Positions 33,855 through 42,605 of a stretch of DNA of 64,000 nucleotides are shown piece after piece. Positions within the stretch are counted from its first letter, which is position 1, and each line of letters opens with the position of its first letter. This stretch comes from Pelosinus sp. UFO1 (GTDB lineage: Bacteria; Bacillota; Negativicutes; DSM-13327), in the NCBI RefSeq assembly GCF_000725345.1, contig NZ_CP008852.1, positions 1,951,693-2,015,692 on the forward strand, in the 5' to 3' direction. Made by a program: the position numbers and the translations under genes. The notes beneath the pieces are model-generated. The model did not search any database. It was not told the origin of the DNA and worked only from the letters and a program-made list of their open reading frames with translations.

Positions 33855-34691
33855 ATGGATGAAAATAAAGATAACATTACAGTTATAGGAAATGAAGAAG
33901 CTAACTCTGAGCAAGAACCTCCTAAAAAGAAAAGTAGATGGGGTTGGTTTACTAGCATCGGCGGTGTTCTACTGCTTTTAAAAGCCTCAAAGATATGGGC
34001 AATCATAAAGGGAGCGCTTATATTCCTTAAACTCGGTAAATTCCTTACTACAGGCTTGTCGATGATGCTAACCGTCGTTATATATACTTTTATATATGGC
34101 TGGAAATATGCAGTAGGGATTGTATTATTGTTGTTTGTACATGAAATGGGACATCTGGTTGCGTCTAGAAGGTTAGGTATCAATACGAGCTTGCCAATGT
34201 TTATTCCTTTTCTCGGTGCAATCATCCAAATGAAAGAAGCACCGAAAGATGCAAAGACTGAATCTATCGTTGGCATTGCTGGTCCAATTTTCGGAGCCTT
34301 GGGAGCATTTGTATGTCTTTGGATTGGAGAAATATTTGACTCTATGTTACTATATGCTTTAGCTTATTTCGGCTTCTTTTTAACTGTTTTTAATTTGATT
34401 CCAGCCCATCCACTTGATGGTGGACGTATTGTAACTGCTATATCCTTAAAGCTTTGGCTCGTTGGTATTCCTATAATGCTCTTTTTTTCCTTGTACTTCT
34501 TCAACCCTATCGGAATTTTAATTTCTATATTGGCAGTAAAAAAAGCATGGGAAGTTTGGAAAGATCGAGAGAATCCGTATTATGATACTGATCCAGGATT
34601 TCGTCTAAAAATGGGCTTTTCCTATTTTGCTCTTTTTGCTCTGTCAGCCTATTATACTTACAATTTACATGAAACGCTGAATAGACACTAA
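33855..34691 (+). CDS. Site-2-protease-like (M50) membrane metalloprotease
   Basis: A 278-residue integral membrane protein with the zinc motif HEMGH near 96 (FVHEMGHLVASRRLG) and the second ligand motif NLIPAHPLDGGRI near 180, both diagnostic of peptidase family M50. An acidic/Lys-rich N-tail (EQEPPKKKSRWG) precedes four to five helices. There is no PDZ domain, so it is of the minimal sporulation-factor-IV-B/YdjP-like type in layout. I start at ATG 33855, ten bases after AGGAGG; ATG 33846 is too close. It would cut membrane-bound regulators, but no target is evident next to it. Confidence 0.82.
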   Translation: MDENKDNITVIGNEEANSEQEPPKKKSRWGWFTSIGGVLLLLKASKIWAIIKGALIFLKLGKFLTTGLSMMLTVVIYTFIYGWKYAVGIVLLLFVHEMGHLVASRRLGINTSLPMFIPFLGAIIQMKEAPKDAKTESIVGIAGPIFGALGAFVCLWIGEIFDSMLLYALAYFGFFLTVFNLIPAHPLDGGRIVTAISLKLWLVGIPIMLFFSLYFFNPIGILISILAVKKAWEVWKDRENPYYDTDPGFRLKMGFSYFALFALSAYYTYNLHETLNRH

Positions 34692-34854
34692 TTTTAGCAA
34701 ATGTTACTTATTTACCACCCAAAGGAAACTTATTAAATTAGCTTTTTAACTCCCTTGTTTTAACCTAGGATATTTGGGATAATAATAAAAAGATTGTAAC
34801 TTTGACAACGTAAGAGAATAGGATTGATTTTAAGTTTGGAAAAGAGGATTATGA

Positions 34855-35913
34855 ATGATTAAAGAATCCATTTATGGATTGACATTAGATCAACTGGTAA
34901 TATGGCTTGGGGAGCGTGAACATAAAAAGTCTAGGGCAGTGCAAGTATGGGATTGGCTTTATAGGAAGCGGGTGAGAAGTTTCTCAGAAATGACGGATGT
35001 TAATAAAGAATGTATTGAATTATTAGCAGATCATTTTGCCATCCAAACCCTAAGTGAACATTTACGCCAAGAATCAGAAGATGGAACGATTAAATTTTTG
35101 TTCAAGTTACAGGATGATAACCTGATTGAAACCGTGTTAATGAGGCACAAATTCGGTTTGTCTGTTTGTGTTACAACCCAAGTAGGCTGTAATATAGGAT
35201 GTAGTTTTTGTGCAAGTGGACTACTGACGAAAAATCGTGATTTATCCAGTGGCGAAATTGTAGAACAAATTATGAAAGTCCAGCATTATTTAGATAAAAG
35301 GAACCAAGATGAAAAGGTAAGTCATGTTGTGGTAATGGGTATCGGAGAGCCATTTGATAATTTTAAAAATATAGTAGATTTTTTGCTGATTATTAAAGAT
35401 CATAAAGGACTTGCCATTGCGGGAAGACGTATTACCGTATCTACTAGTGGTCTTGCAAACAAAATTATAGAATTTGCCGATGCTAACTTGCAAGTAAATC
35501 TGGCGGTTTCATTGCACGCACCCAATGAAGAACTTCGAACCCGGATCATGAAGATAAATCGTATCTTTTCAATTGAAAAAGTAATGCAGGCCGTTACTTA
35601 CTATTTGAAGAAAACGAATCGTAGGATTACGTTGGAATATATTTTATTAAAGAACGTGAATGATAGTAGAGAACATGCCCTAGAGCTTGCTCATTTGATT
35701 GGTGATAAAAAGCATCTTACAAATGTTAACTTAATTCCTTATAATCCAGTGGATGAGCACAGCCAATATCAAAGAAGCGACCTAGATTCTATGCGGGCAT
35801 TTTATGATACACTAAAAAAGCAAGGTATTAATTGTAGCAATCGCCTGGAGCATGGAACAGATATTGATGCTGCTTGTGGGCAGTTAAGAAGCAAACAAAT
35901 CAAAAAAATGTAG
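34855..35913 (+). CDS. rlmN: Dual-specificity 23S rRNA (A2503-C2)/tRNA (A37-C2) methyltransferase RlmN
   Basis: A 352-residue radical-SAM methyltransferase. The cluster motif [11 protein letters not shown] lies near 112; [20 protein letters not shown] and STSGLANKI follow, and the C-terminal methyl-carrying Cys is in DIDAACGQL. All catalytic residues are present. It methylates adenosine C2 in the ribosomal peptidyl-transferase region and in tRNA. Its start overlaps GAGGATTATGA, with AAAGAGGA as ribosome site. Monocistronic; the CGGC gene follows after 46 bases. Confidence 0.93.
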   Translation: MIKESIYGLTLDQLVIWLGEREHKKSRAVQVWDWLYRKRVRSFSEMTDVNKECIELLADHFAIQTLSEHLRQESEDGTIKFLFKLQDDNLIETVLMRHKFGLSVCVTTQVGCNIGCSFCASGLLTKNRDLSSGEIVEQIMKVQHYLDKRNQDEKVSHVVVMGIGEPFDNFKNIVDFLLIIKDHKGLAIAGRRITVSTSGLANKIIEFADANLQVNLAVSLHAPNEELRTRIMKINRIFSIEKVMQAVTYYLKKTNRRITLEYILLKNVNDSREHALELAHLIGDKKHLTNVNLIPYNPVDEHSQYQRSDLDSMRAFYDTLKKQGINCSNRLEHGTDIDAACGQLRSKQIKKM

Positions 35914-35959
35914 AAAGTAACCTAATATAGGAGTTTGTATTCGGATGATGAGGTGAAAA

Positions 35960-36301
35960 GTGAAAATAGCGATATTGGTCAGGGAAGAAACTATGCAACG
36001 TTGTACAGGTAGGGGATGTCTTAACGCTTTCTTTCAGAGAAAGGATGCCTTTGAAAGATATGAAGAAGATGTTCAGCTTGTTACTTTTTCTCATGCTGGT
36101 GGTGATATTGATCATAAAATTGAGACAATGATAAAAAACGGGGTGGATGTGGTGCATTTATCTTCCTGCATGCGAGGGAAAGCAGCGAATTATGAAACTT
36201 TGGCAAAACGCCTTGGAGAGCACTTTGATGTTATTGGATACACCCACGGATCAGAAGAAGGCAAGGGACAAAAAACAATAAACATTAAGAAAAAGTTATA
36301 A
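35960..36301 (+). CDS. CGGC domain-containing protein
   Basis: A 113-residue protein with the CGGC-domain pattern: an N-terminal strand (MKIAILVREETMQRC), CTGRGCLNAF, FSHAGGD, and VVHLSSCMRG in the second half. The conserved Cys residues suggest metal or redox chemistry, which is unproven for the family. GTG 35960 follows GATGAGGTGAAAA. A terminator begins seven bases after its stop. It is typical of strict anaerobes. Confidence 0.75.
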   Translation: MKIAILVREETMQRCTGRGCLNAFFQRKDAFERYEEDVQLVTFSHAGGDIDHKIETMIKNGVDVVHLSSCMRGKAANYETLAKRLGEHFDVIGYTHGSEEGKGQKTINIKKKL

Positions 36302-36307
36302 TGGATG

Positions 36308-36349
36308 AACGCCTGTATCCTCGAAATTTTGAGGGTACGGGCGTTTTTC
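36308..36349 (+). terminator. Rho-independent terminator of the CGGC gene
   Basis: AACGCCTGTATCCTC and GAGGGTACGGGCGTT pair along about 15 positions (two mismatches or wobbles) around GAAATTTT, followed by TTT. It lies inside the apparent N-terminus of the following open frame, showing that frame start to be spurious. Confidence 0.78.
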
Positions 36350-36801
36350 ATATATCAGTGGAGTATATACAAGTATCACTGGACGCCAAGTGGTCGCAAT
36401 TTCACCCCAATTATGATGAAATGATTCAAGTATATAACGATACCATTAGTAAGCTTGAAGAAGTTCATACTTCATTGGCAGGAGCGGCTGATAGTGATGG
36501 ATTGATAGGAGCCTATAACCGTAGATCTTTTGATAAAACATTAGAATTAATTAAATGTGAACTACAGTCAGGATCCCTTACCCCAGTAGGAATTATGCTA
36601 TTAGACCTGGATAACTTTAAGCGCCAAAATGATACAAGTGGTCATATAGCTGGTGATGATATTTTGAAAAGGTTTACAGATATAGCGCAATCAGTTGTAG
36701 GAAATCGAGCCATATTTCGGTTCGGTGGAGATGAATTTGCGATTATTTTACGCAATATCCCAGATACAACGTTTATGTTATATGCAGAACAAATTGGCTA
36801 G
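36350..36801 (+). pseudogene. Truncated GGDEF (diguanylate cyclase) gene remnant
   Basis: An open frame after the CGGC terminator encodes a GGDEF domain: a short helix (ISKLEEVHTSLAGA), then GLIGAYNRRSF, MLLDLDNFKRQND (metal Asp), GDDILKRF and the active-site FGGDEFAIILRN. It stops at TAG 36799 soon after the motif, losing roughly the last 35-40 residues of the fold. No ribosome site or believable start exists upstream; the open frame begins inside a terminator. The catalytic core is intact in sequence but the domain would not fold properly. I regard it as a decayed fragment; a sequencing error near the stop is possible. Confidence 0.7.
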
Positions 36802-36853
36802 TAATTGATTCAAATTATAATGGTCACGCAGTTTTGAAAATAAGAATAAAAAA

Positions 36854-36884
36854 GAAAACAACTACTGAAATGTAGTTGTTTTCT
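36854..36884. terminator. Bidirectional terminator
   Basis: GAAAACAACTAC (36854-36865) and GTAGTTGTTTTC (36872-36883) form a perfect stem flanked by A- and T-rich tracts. It separates the GGDEF remnant from the minus-strand small gene. Confidence 0.78.
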
Positions 36885-36922
36885 TACATGGAAAATTTGG
36901 TTATGTTGGTTAAAGTTTTATT

Positions 36923-37036
36923 TTAGCAGGAACAACTATCGTTATCGTTAAAGCAGCACAGCAGCAAAAGGATGATGATTATAATCACAACTCCACCGTT
37001 ATTATGACCATGACCGCCGCCGCATCCAAAACCCAT
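36923..37036 (-). CDS. YjcZ-like small Gly/His/Cys-rich membrane peptide (sporulation-type)
   Basis: Minus-strand ATG 37036, six bases after GGAGGG, opens a 37-residue peptide: a Gly/His-rich N-terminus (MGFGCGGGHGHNNGG), one hydrophobic stretch (VVIIIIILLLL) and an acidic Cys tail (CCFNDNDSCSC). The Gly-rich/Ile-rich layout matches YjcZ-type sporulation peptides. Five Cys and two His are unusual for that family. Monocistronic; no terminator right after it on the minus strand except the hairpin at 36854. Confidence 0.6.
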   Translation of the reverse strand: MGFGCGGGHGHNNGGVVIIIIILLLLCCFNDNDSCSC

Positions 37037-37187
37037 AATAAACCCTCCTCTTATAATCCATATGTAGTACTTACGCTGTATTGTATGATTAAGATAGAAA
37101 AATGTTAAAGAATATTTTGCGTCTAAAGTATATAGGGTACACTTCAGAAAATGAATCTTGTTATATGCTTGCTTCTTATTTAGAAAT

Positions 37188-37235
37188 GAAAAAACGCGGA
37201 AAAATCGTTTGCGATTTCCTCCGCGTTTTTTTCAT
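37188..37235 (-). terminator. Terminator of the EamA transporter gene
   Basis: AAAACGCGGA (37191-37200) pairs with TCCGCGTTTT, with an inner AATCG/CGATT stem. On the minus strand it ends in TTTTTTC. It lies 30 bases after the stop at 37265. Confidence 0.85.
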
Positions 37236-37264
37236 TACATTAAGTGACTTTACGTTTAAAGTAG

Positions 37265-38191
37265 TTACTGTTGTAAACGATTCTTTAAAATCACTAAGCG
37301 AGCTGGGATTTTAATAACTCCTGTACCCAAGCTGACACCTAAGAGGACAAGAAAAAGAGCAACAAAATGATACCAGTTTAGTTGTTCTCCTAAGAAGAAA
37401 GCCGAGGCAAGAACACCTACTATGGGAGAAGCATTTTGGAAAAGGGAGGCTGTGGAAGCTCCTACTTTTTGTATCGCTGTGTTCCACCACAAAGCCCCTA
37501 ATGCCGTACTCAAAAAGCTCGAAGACAGTAGCACAATAATTGGCCAAAAACCGAAACTGCCAGGGTAGCTCCATTCAGGGTTCACAGATAGCCCTAGTAT
37601 CAATAATCCAATAGAAGCTAAGGTATGGCTATAAGCTGTTACGACTAAGGGAGAAACGGATACAGTAGCTTTTTTAACAAATAAAGAACCGATTACAAAG
37701 GTAATGGTTGCAATTAACACAACTCCATCACCAAAAAGTGTGGCACCGCCTTGTGATTTACCTGAGACGACCAGCAGCAACCCGCCAAATCCCAAAAGAA
37801 TAGCAATTCCTTTTTCCCAGGTAAATTCTTCTTTTAGGAGATAGCCAGCAGAAGTAGTTGTAAACAATGGATTTAAGCCCAAAATAAGAACAGCATGCAT
37901 TCCGCTGGTAGCAGTTAACCCTATGTTAAGTGCAATTTGGTGGAGAAAAATACAAAACGTGGAAACCCCAATAATAGGAAGCCATTCTTTGTGAGAAAGC
38001 TTTTTGTATCCATGTTTTTTAAAGACGAGAGGTAAGAGTAAGGCGCTTGCTAGACATAAACGAATAGGAGCTAATGCCAATGGCGGGAAAAAACTAGTGA
38101 GATATTTAATTGCGACTACATTGAGTCCCCATAGAATTACAACTAGAATCAGCAGGAAGAATACATGCCGATTGTCATTTACCTTTGTCAA
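37265..38191 (-). CDS. EamA/RhaT-family (DMT) transporter
   Basis: A 308-residue drug/metabolite transporter with ten hydrophobic helices in two EamA repeats (about 10-140 and 150-290). Landmarks are NVVAIKYLTSFFPPLALAPIR in repeat 1 and ALWWNTAIQKVGAS in repeat 2, together with SPIVGVLASAFFLGE, all usual for EamA exporters. Substrate unknown. It is followed on the left by a strong terminator and is preceded by a LysR gene whose stop is 119 bases away on the same strand. Confidence 0.87.
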   Translation of the reverse strand: MTKVNDNRHVFFLLILVVILWGLNVVAIKYLTSFFPPLALAPIRLCLASALLLPLVFKKHGYKKLSHKEWLPIIGVSTFCIFLHQIALNIGLTATSGMHAVLILGLNPLFTTTSAGYLLKEEFTWEKGIAILLGFGGLLLVVSGKSQGGATLFGDGVVLIATITFVIGSLFVKKATVSVSPLVVTAYSHTLASIGLLILGLSVNPEWSYPGSFGFWPIIVLLSSSFLSTALGALWWNTAIQKVGASTASLFQNASPIVGVLASAFFLGEQLNWYHFVALFLVLLGVSLGTGVIKIPARLVILKNRLQQ

Positions 38192-38309
38192 ATTCCGTCA
38201 CTCCGATACAAATTATAATTCCTTATCTTATCACAGCATGCTAGAAAGGAAAAGTATAATTTCTTGTATCATTGTTTAATGGTAATAAAATGGCGGGAAA
38301 AAATCCGTT

Positions 38310-39194
38310 TTAAAAATGAAAATCTTTAAAGCCTAGGACTAATTCCTCAATAAATTTATCAGTGGCTGCTGATAAAAATCTGTCTTTTCGATAGATAAGT
38401 CCCATTTCTTTTTTCATAGCAGGGTTTGCTATCGAAACAGTTTGAATGCGTTCATCTGCAAAACTGTTGATGTAGGATCGAGGAAGAATCGTGACTGCAA
38501 TATTACGGCCTACGATCTCAAGCAAGTGTTCAAAGGGCATCATTTCGATTATTGGGTTAAACAAAAAACCAAGTTCTTCTGTAGCATGGTCAATAAATTG
38601 CCGGATGATGTACTTGGGAGGGAGTAGCACAATGGGGATTGATTTAAGCATATCAAGGTTCACTGATTTTTGTTTGCTAAGTTCGTTTTTTTTGCATACG
38701 GCTAGACATAATTCTTCTGCGTATAAATAAAGAGTTGCTAGCTGCAGGTCGTCTAATGGTAAAAAAGCAATTCCAATATCTAACTCATTTTTAAGTAGCT
38801 TTTCTTTTATTTCTTCTGTTGATAGTTGGACAATGGAAAATTTAATACCTGGATAACGAGTATGAAATTTTACGATTGAAGAGATCAGTAGATGACTTCC
38901 GGAACATCCTACAGCAAGGCTGCCCCTTTCTAAACCTTGTAATTCTCCGATGGCAGTATGAGCTTGTTTCAATTCACCAAAAATTTGCAAACAATGTTGA
39001 TATAGAATTTCTCCCGCCTGGGTGACAAGAACCTTTTTGCCAACTCTGTCAAAAAGAAGGGCATCCACCTCACTTTCTAAAATTCTAATTTGTTGACTTA
39101 AAGTAGGCTGAGATATGCCAAGCTTTTCAGCAGCTTTCGTAAAGTGAAGTTCTTTATACATTGTCATAAAATACTCCAAATGCCTGAGTTCCAT
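38310..39194 (-). CDS. LysR-family transcriptional regulator
   Basis: A 294-residue LysR regulator. The N-terminal winged HTH (FTKAAEKLGISQPTLSQQIR) and the binding-protein-like effector domain (about 90-290) are both complete. I start at ATG 39194, which gives the usual MELRHLEYF opening; the GTG at 39203 lies in the ribosome site GGATGTGA. It is divergent from a second EamA transporter gene, with a perfect palindrome between them. It likely controls that gene and itself, and perhaps the EamA gene to its left. Effector unknown. Confidence 0.9.
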   Translation of the reverse strand: MELRHLEYFMTMYKELHFTKAAEKLGISQPTLSQQIRILESEVDALLFDRVGKKVLVTQAGEILYQHCLQIFGELKQAHTAIGELQGLERGSLAVGCSGSHLLISSIVKFHTRYPGIKFSIVQLSTEEIKEKLLKNELDIGIAFLPLDDLQLATLYLYAEELCLAVCKKNELSKQKSVNLDMLKSIPIVLLPPKYIIRQFIDHATEELGFLFNPIIEMMPFEHLLEIVGRNIAVTILPRSYINSFADERIQTVSIANPAMKKEMGLIYRKDRFLSAATDKFIEELVLGFKDFHF

Positions 39195-39210
39195 TGTTTT
39201 CACATCCGAT

Positions 39211-39227
39211 CATAGTTTATAACTATG
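39211..39227. promoter_or_regulatory. LysR-type operator between divergent genes
   Basis: CATAGTTTATAACTATG is a perfect 17-base palindrome (7-bp arms), containing the LysR-type ATA-N9-TAT core. It lies in the 123-base gap between the LysR gene and the divergent EamA gene. Confidence 0.6.
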
Positions 39228-39317
39228 ATTATACTAAAAATTATTAGATTGATCAATTATAGGCTGTTGCATATAATGAGAGCAACCAATAGATTTTAGT
39301 TACGGAGGATGATTGTT

Positions 39318-40277
39318 ATGAAATATAAAGAATTTGTATTTCTTTTAATATGTAACTTATTATGGGCAGGAAATTTTATATTTGGTAAATTTGTTATTCA
39401 AGAGTTCTCTCCACTCTGGATTACTTTTCTGCGTTGGATGATTGCAGTCAGCATTCTAGTTCCCGTTGCAGTGGTACATGACAATTTGAACTATACAAAG
39501 ATGAGAAGTATACTGAAAGAATCTTGGCCGGCGTTAACTTGCATGGGGATATCGGGAGGAATATTATTCAATGTATTTACTTATTCAGCCTTGCAATATA
39601 CTTCTCCAACGAATGGATCGTTAGTTTTTTCCTTAACACCTGCTATCACAATGATTTTTTCTTATCTTATTTGGAAGGAAAAAGTTTCGATAATGCAGAT
39701 GGCAGGGTTAAGTATTTCCTTTTTGGGTGTGGTGGTTTTATTGACAAGTGGGAATATACTGCAGGTGTTTCAAATGGATTTTAATAGAGGAGATTTACTC
39801 ATGATAGGAGCGGATCTTTGTTGGATGATATATGCCTTTTCATGCAAGAAATCAGCTACTGTACCGCCGATTACTGCGATAGCCCTTTCCTCATTCATTG
39901 CAATATTCATTATGATTCCCTTTCTTATGCTGCAGCCTCTTGATTTTCATCAGGTAACTCGTACCGGAATAAACGGGGTTCTTTATATAGGTGTTTTTGC
40001 CTCGGTGTTTGCGTTTATCTTATGGAATATGTCCCTTCGCATAGTTGGTGCTAGTAAAGCAAATCTTACAGTCAATTTAATCCCTGTTTATACGGCTGCT
40101 ATTGCTATTTTTATCGGAGAACAAGTTTCTGCAGCCCAACTATGGGGTGGGGCAATGGTATTAACAGGATTAGTTTTAACAAGTCAAAAACGCAAAGAAT
40201 TGATTTGTATTCGTGTCAATAAACAAGAGGTTGATTTGGGTGAGGTTACTATCAAGCGCCCTCATTGTGTAAATTGA
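39318..40277 (+). CDS. EamA/RhaT-family (DMT) transporter
   Basis: A 319-residue paralog-type DMT exporter with ten helices and the two EamA repeats; LLWAGNFIFGKF and PLWITFLRW open repeat 1, and LWNMSLRIVGAS marks repeat 2. The C-terminus carries an extra basic 30-residue tail. I start at ATG 39318, nine bases after ACGGAGG; ATG 39309 abuts that site. It is divergent from the LysR gene and probably under its control. Substrate unknown. Confidence 0.87.
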   Translation: MKYKEFVFLLICNLLWAGNFIFGKFVIQEFSPLWITFLRWMIAVSILVPVAVVHDNLNYTKMRSILKESWPALTCMGISGGILFNVFTYSALQYTSPTNGSLVFSLTPAITMIFSYLIWKEKVSIMQMAGLSISFLGVVVLLTSGNILQVFQMDFNRGDLLMIGADLCWMIYAFSCKKSATVPPITAIALSSFIAIFIMIPFLMLQPLDFHQVTRTGINGVLYIGVFASVFAFILWNMSLRIVGASKANLTVNLIPVYTAAIAIFIGEQVSAAQLWGGAMVLTGLVLTSQKRKELICIRVNKQEVDLGEVTIKRPHCVN

Positions 40278-40299
40278 GTTTTAAATCGGATGTGAGATT

Positions 40300-40348
40300 A
40301 AAACGACCTAGCTGTAGATTAGAGCCTTCATATCTAGGTCGTTTTTTC
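40300..40348 (+). terminator. Rho-independent terminator
   Basis: AAAACGACCTAG (40300-40311) and CTAGGTCGTTTT (40334-40345) form a perfect 12-bp stem with a 22-base loop, followed by TTCT. It ends the EamA gene. Confidence 0.82.
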
Positions 40349-40397
40349 TATGATAGTGCGTAATGAGTGATTGCTAAACGCAAATAACAGAAATATA

Positions 40398-40426
40398 TTG
40401 ACATAATAATTTAAATTGCATACAAT
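40398..40426 (+). promoter_or_regulatory. Sigma-A promoter of the thioredoxin-reductase-like gene
   Basis: TTGACA (40398-40403), 17 bases, TACAAT (40421-40426): a near-consensus vegetative promoter, 71 bases before ATG 40498. Confidence 0.75.
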
Positions 40427-40497
40427 ATAGTTGTAAACAATGAAAATTTGTAATAGAAATATAATAATTGCAACTCGTAATGCTAGGATGTGAAACT

Positions 40498-41427
40498 ATG
40501 AGTAAGAAGGTAAAACAGGTAGATTTATTAATTATTGGTGCAGGTGTAGCTGGATTAACAGCTGGTATTTATGCTGGTAGGCTCAAGCTTAATACTTTAA
40601 TTATCGAAGATGAAATCATTGGCGGGCAAATCCGGGACGCTTATATTATTGAAAATTATCCTGGGTTTAGCAGTATTAGTGGCAGTGATTTAATTGATAA
40701 AATGCAAGAACAGGCAATTAATTCAGGGGCAACGATTGATGAGTTTGATAGTGTAGTATCGGTAAAATTAACGGACAATGAAAAAATCATTGAAAGTGAA
40801 AATTATATATATAAGCCAAAAGCTGTGATTATTGCGGCTGGTGCCAAACGCAAGGAATTACCTATACCGGAAGAAAAGAAATTTCGTGGAAATGGTATCC
40901 ATTATTGTGAAATATGTGATGGACATTTATACGAAGGAAAACATATTGCGGTTGTTGGCGGTGGAAGTTCAAGTGTTGGAGCTGCTATATTTTTGTCTAA
41001 ATATGCAGAGAAAATTACCCTAATTCACCGTTCCGAGTATTTAAGAGCAGATAAAAAAAATCAAGAAGAGTTATTTAATAACAAAAAGATAAACTTTTTG
41101 TGGAATACACAAGTGAAACAGGCTATGGGTAATGAGTTGTTAGAATCTGTACTTTTAGAAAATGTTAATACAAAAGAAAATACAGAATTAAAGTTGGATG
41201 GAATCTTTGTAAATATTGGTTCGGTTCCTAGAACTGCTATGTATAAAGAGTATATAAACATAGATAGTTATGGTAATATTGAAGCCAGTGAAACTTGTGA
41301 AACAAATGTAAAAGGTGTTTTTGCAGCGGGAGATGTGAGGGTTAAAGGGGTAAGGCAGTTAACAACTGCTGCAAGTGATGGAACCATCGCTGCATTAATG
41401 GCTGAAAAGTATATATTACAACAATAA
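40498..41427 (+). CDS. Thioredoxin-reductase-like FAD/NAD(P) oxidoreductase
   Basis: A 309-residue flavoprotein. The FAD site is IIGAGVAGLTAGIYAGR near the N-terminus and AAGDVR near the C-terminus; the redox disulfide is CEIC in HYCEICDG (usual CAxCDG). The second nucleotide site reads VGGGSSSVGAAIFL followed by HRSEYLRAD; it lacks the Glu of the GGGxSAxEEA motif and the second Arg of HRRxxxRA. It could therefore use NADH, or act with another electron donor such as ferredoxin or NADPH weakly. I start at ATG 40498 (AGGATGTGAAACT upstream). No thioredoxin gene is adjacent. It has a strong promoter and a palindromic terminator. Confidence 0.82.
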   Translation: MSKKVKQVDLLIIGAGVAGLTAGIYAGRLKLNTLIIEDEIIGGQIRDAYIIENYPGFSSISGSDLIDKMQEQAINSGATIDEFDSVVSVKLTDNEKIIESENYIYKPKAVIIAAGAKRKELPIPEEKKFRGNGIHYCEICDGHLYEGKHIAVVGGGSSSVGAAIFLSKYAEKITLIHRSEYLRADKKNQEELFNNKKINFLWNTQVKQAMGNELLESVLLENVNTKENTELKLDGIFVNIGSVPRTAMYKEYINIDSYGNIEASETCETNVKGVFAAGDVRVKGVRQLTTAASDGTIAALMAEKYILQQ

Positions 41428-41452
41428 ATAGGGGAATTAGGGTGGTAAAATA

Positions 41453-41486
41453 ATTCGGCGTAGACAATATTGTCTACGCCGAATTT
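41453..41486. terminator. Bidirectional palindromic terminator
   Basis: A perfect 32-base palindrome (41453-41484; arm ATTCGGCGTAGACAAT) between convergent genes. T-tract is short (TTTAGAT), but the position and strength suggest termination on both strands. Confidence 0.75.
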
Positions 41487-41497
41487 AGATTAAAGAA

Positions 41498-42418
41498 TTA
41501 GTCACTGTATTCCATTTGCGTATTATCTATAGAAGTTTTGTGTATTGTTGTAAACAAATTCAAGAAATGGCGGGCGGCAGTAGATAGATAGCGATTTCGC
41601 ATCCAAATGACAGCAGCAGTTGTCTCGATGCTAGGGTTAATAATTGTTTTAAATACTAGATTCGTATTTGGGATAAGATCAATAGCAGCTCTTGGTACAA
41701 CTGCTATTCCAACATCTGCATCTGCCCAAGCTAAGATAGGCATCACGTCGTCACTTTTACATAGGAAATAAGGCTCAAAACCAGCTTGTAGACAATGATC
41801 AGTAATCATAGCTTCAAATTTACGATGAATCATTAAGGGTTTACCTGCAAGTTCTGAAAGCTGGATAGAATCTGGGGGTTCTCCTAAGGAATTAGGATTA
41901 TTTTTATTGAGTGCGGCAACCAAAGGCTCATTAGATAACTTAATGGATTCATAGATTGCATCATCAAAAGAAAATCGGACTAATCCTATTTCAATTAATC
42001 CACTATTGAGCAGTTCAATAATTTGGCTAGACTCTCCTTCCCTTAACTCAAACTTCAGACTAGGATATTGATTCCGAAAAATACGAGCCACTCGCGGCAA
42101 AATTGTTGCCACTGAAGAGGAGGCTGTGCCGATGGACAAGGTGCCGTGGGTACCAGCCTCTATTTCTCTTATTTCCTTAACGGTAGTATCCATTAGCTCG
42201 AGTAACTGCTCGGCCTTTTTTCGCAAGAGATGTCCTGCTTCTGTTAACTGAATCTTTCGGTGTCCTCGTTCAAATAGCTTGGCCCCTAGATTATCCTCTA
42301 GTTGCTTCATTTGGCGACTAAGAGGTGGTTGAGCAATGTGCAAAATCTTCGCAGCTGTTGTAATATTGCCTTCTTCAGCAAGGGTAAGAAAATATTTCAT
42401 TTCTCGAATACTCATCAT
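41498..42418 (-). CDS. LysR-family regulator divergent from fdhF
   Basis: A 306-residue LysR regulator with an intact HTH (NITTAAKILHIAQPPLSRQM) and a CysB/CbbR-like effector domain (about 90-295). The start is ATG 42418 (GAAGGAG nine bases upstream); the TTG at 42427 abuts that site. It faces away from the formate dehydrogenase operon across 187 bases that hold a 15-base perfect palindrome, the classic LysR layout. It probably controls that operon. Regulation by formate, molybdate/tungstate or redox state is speculation. Confidence 0.88.
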   Translation of the reverse strand: MMSIREMKYFLTLAEEGNITTAAKILHIAQPPLSRQMKQLEDNLGAKLFERGHRKIQLTEAGHLLRKKAEQLLELMDTTVKEIREIEAGTHGTLSIGTASSSVATILPRVARIFRNQYPSLKFELREGESSQIIELLNSGLIEIGLVRFSFDDAIYESIKLSNEPLVAALNKNNPNSLGEPPDSIQLSELAGKPLMIHRKFEAMITDHCLQAGFEPYFLCKSDDVMPILAWADADVGIAVVPRAAIDLIPNTNLVFKTIINPSIETTAAVIWMRNRYLSTAARHFLNLFTTIHKTSIDNTQMEYSD

Positions 42419-42442
42419 AGTGGCCAACTCCTTCGCAAATAT

Positions 42443-42457
42443 ATACTTAAAAAGTAT
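42443..42457. promoter_or_regulatory. LysR-type operator in the fdhF divergent region
   Basis: ATACTTAAAAAGTAT is a perfect palindrome (6-bp arms, T-N11-A spacing) 25 bases from the LysR start and about 150 from fdhF. A TATAAT lies at 42503-42508 on the fdhF side, with a poor -35, as expected for an activated promoter. Confidence 0.55.
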
Positions 42458-42605
42458 GGAACTTACATGATATTAGTATTATTAGTATGGAATTAATTCT
42501 GTTATAATTGTAAATTAAAGAACTATTACTAGTCAAATTTTGATTGATTCTGGATAAATGCTAGTTGGAATAAAACCTATTTTACTTATGGAAGGAGTAT
42601 CTGGC

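Noticed and set aside
36301-36349. ATG 36301 as start of the GGDEF frame
   Set aside because: It overlaps the CGGC stop and sits on the terminator; no ribosome site.
37102-37314. 70-codon plus-strand frame
   Set aside because: It runs straight through the strong terminator at 37188-37235, has no ribosome site and overlaps the 3' end of the EamA gene.
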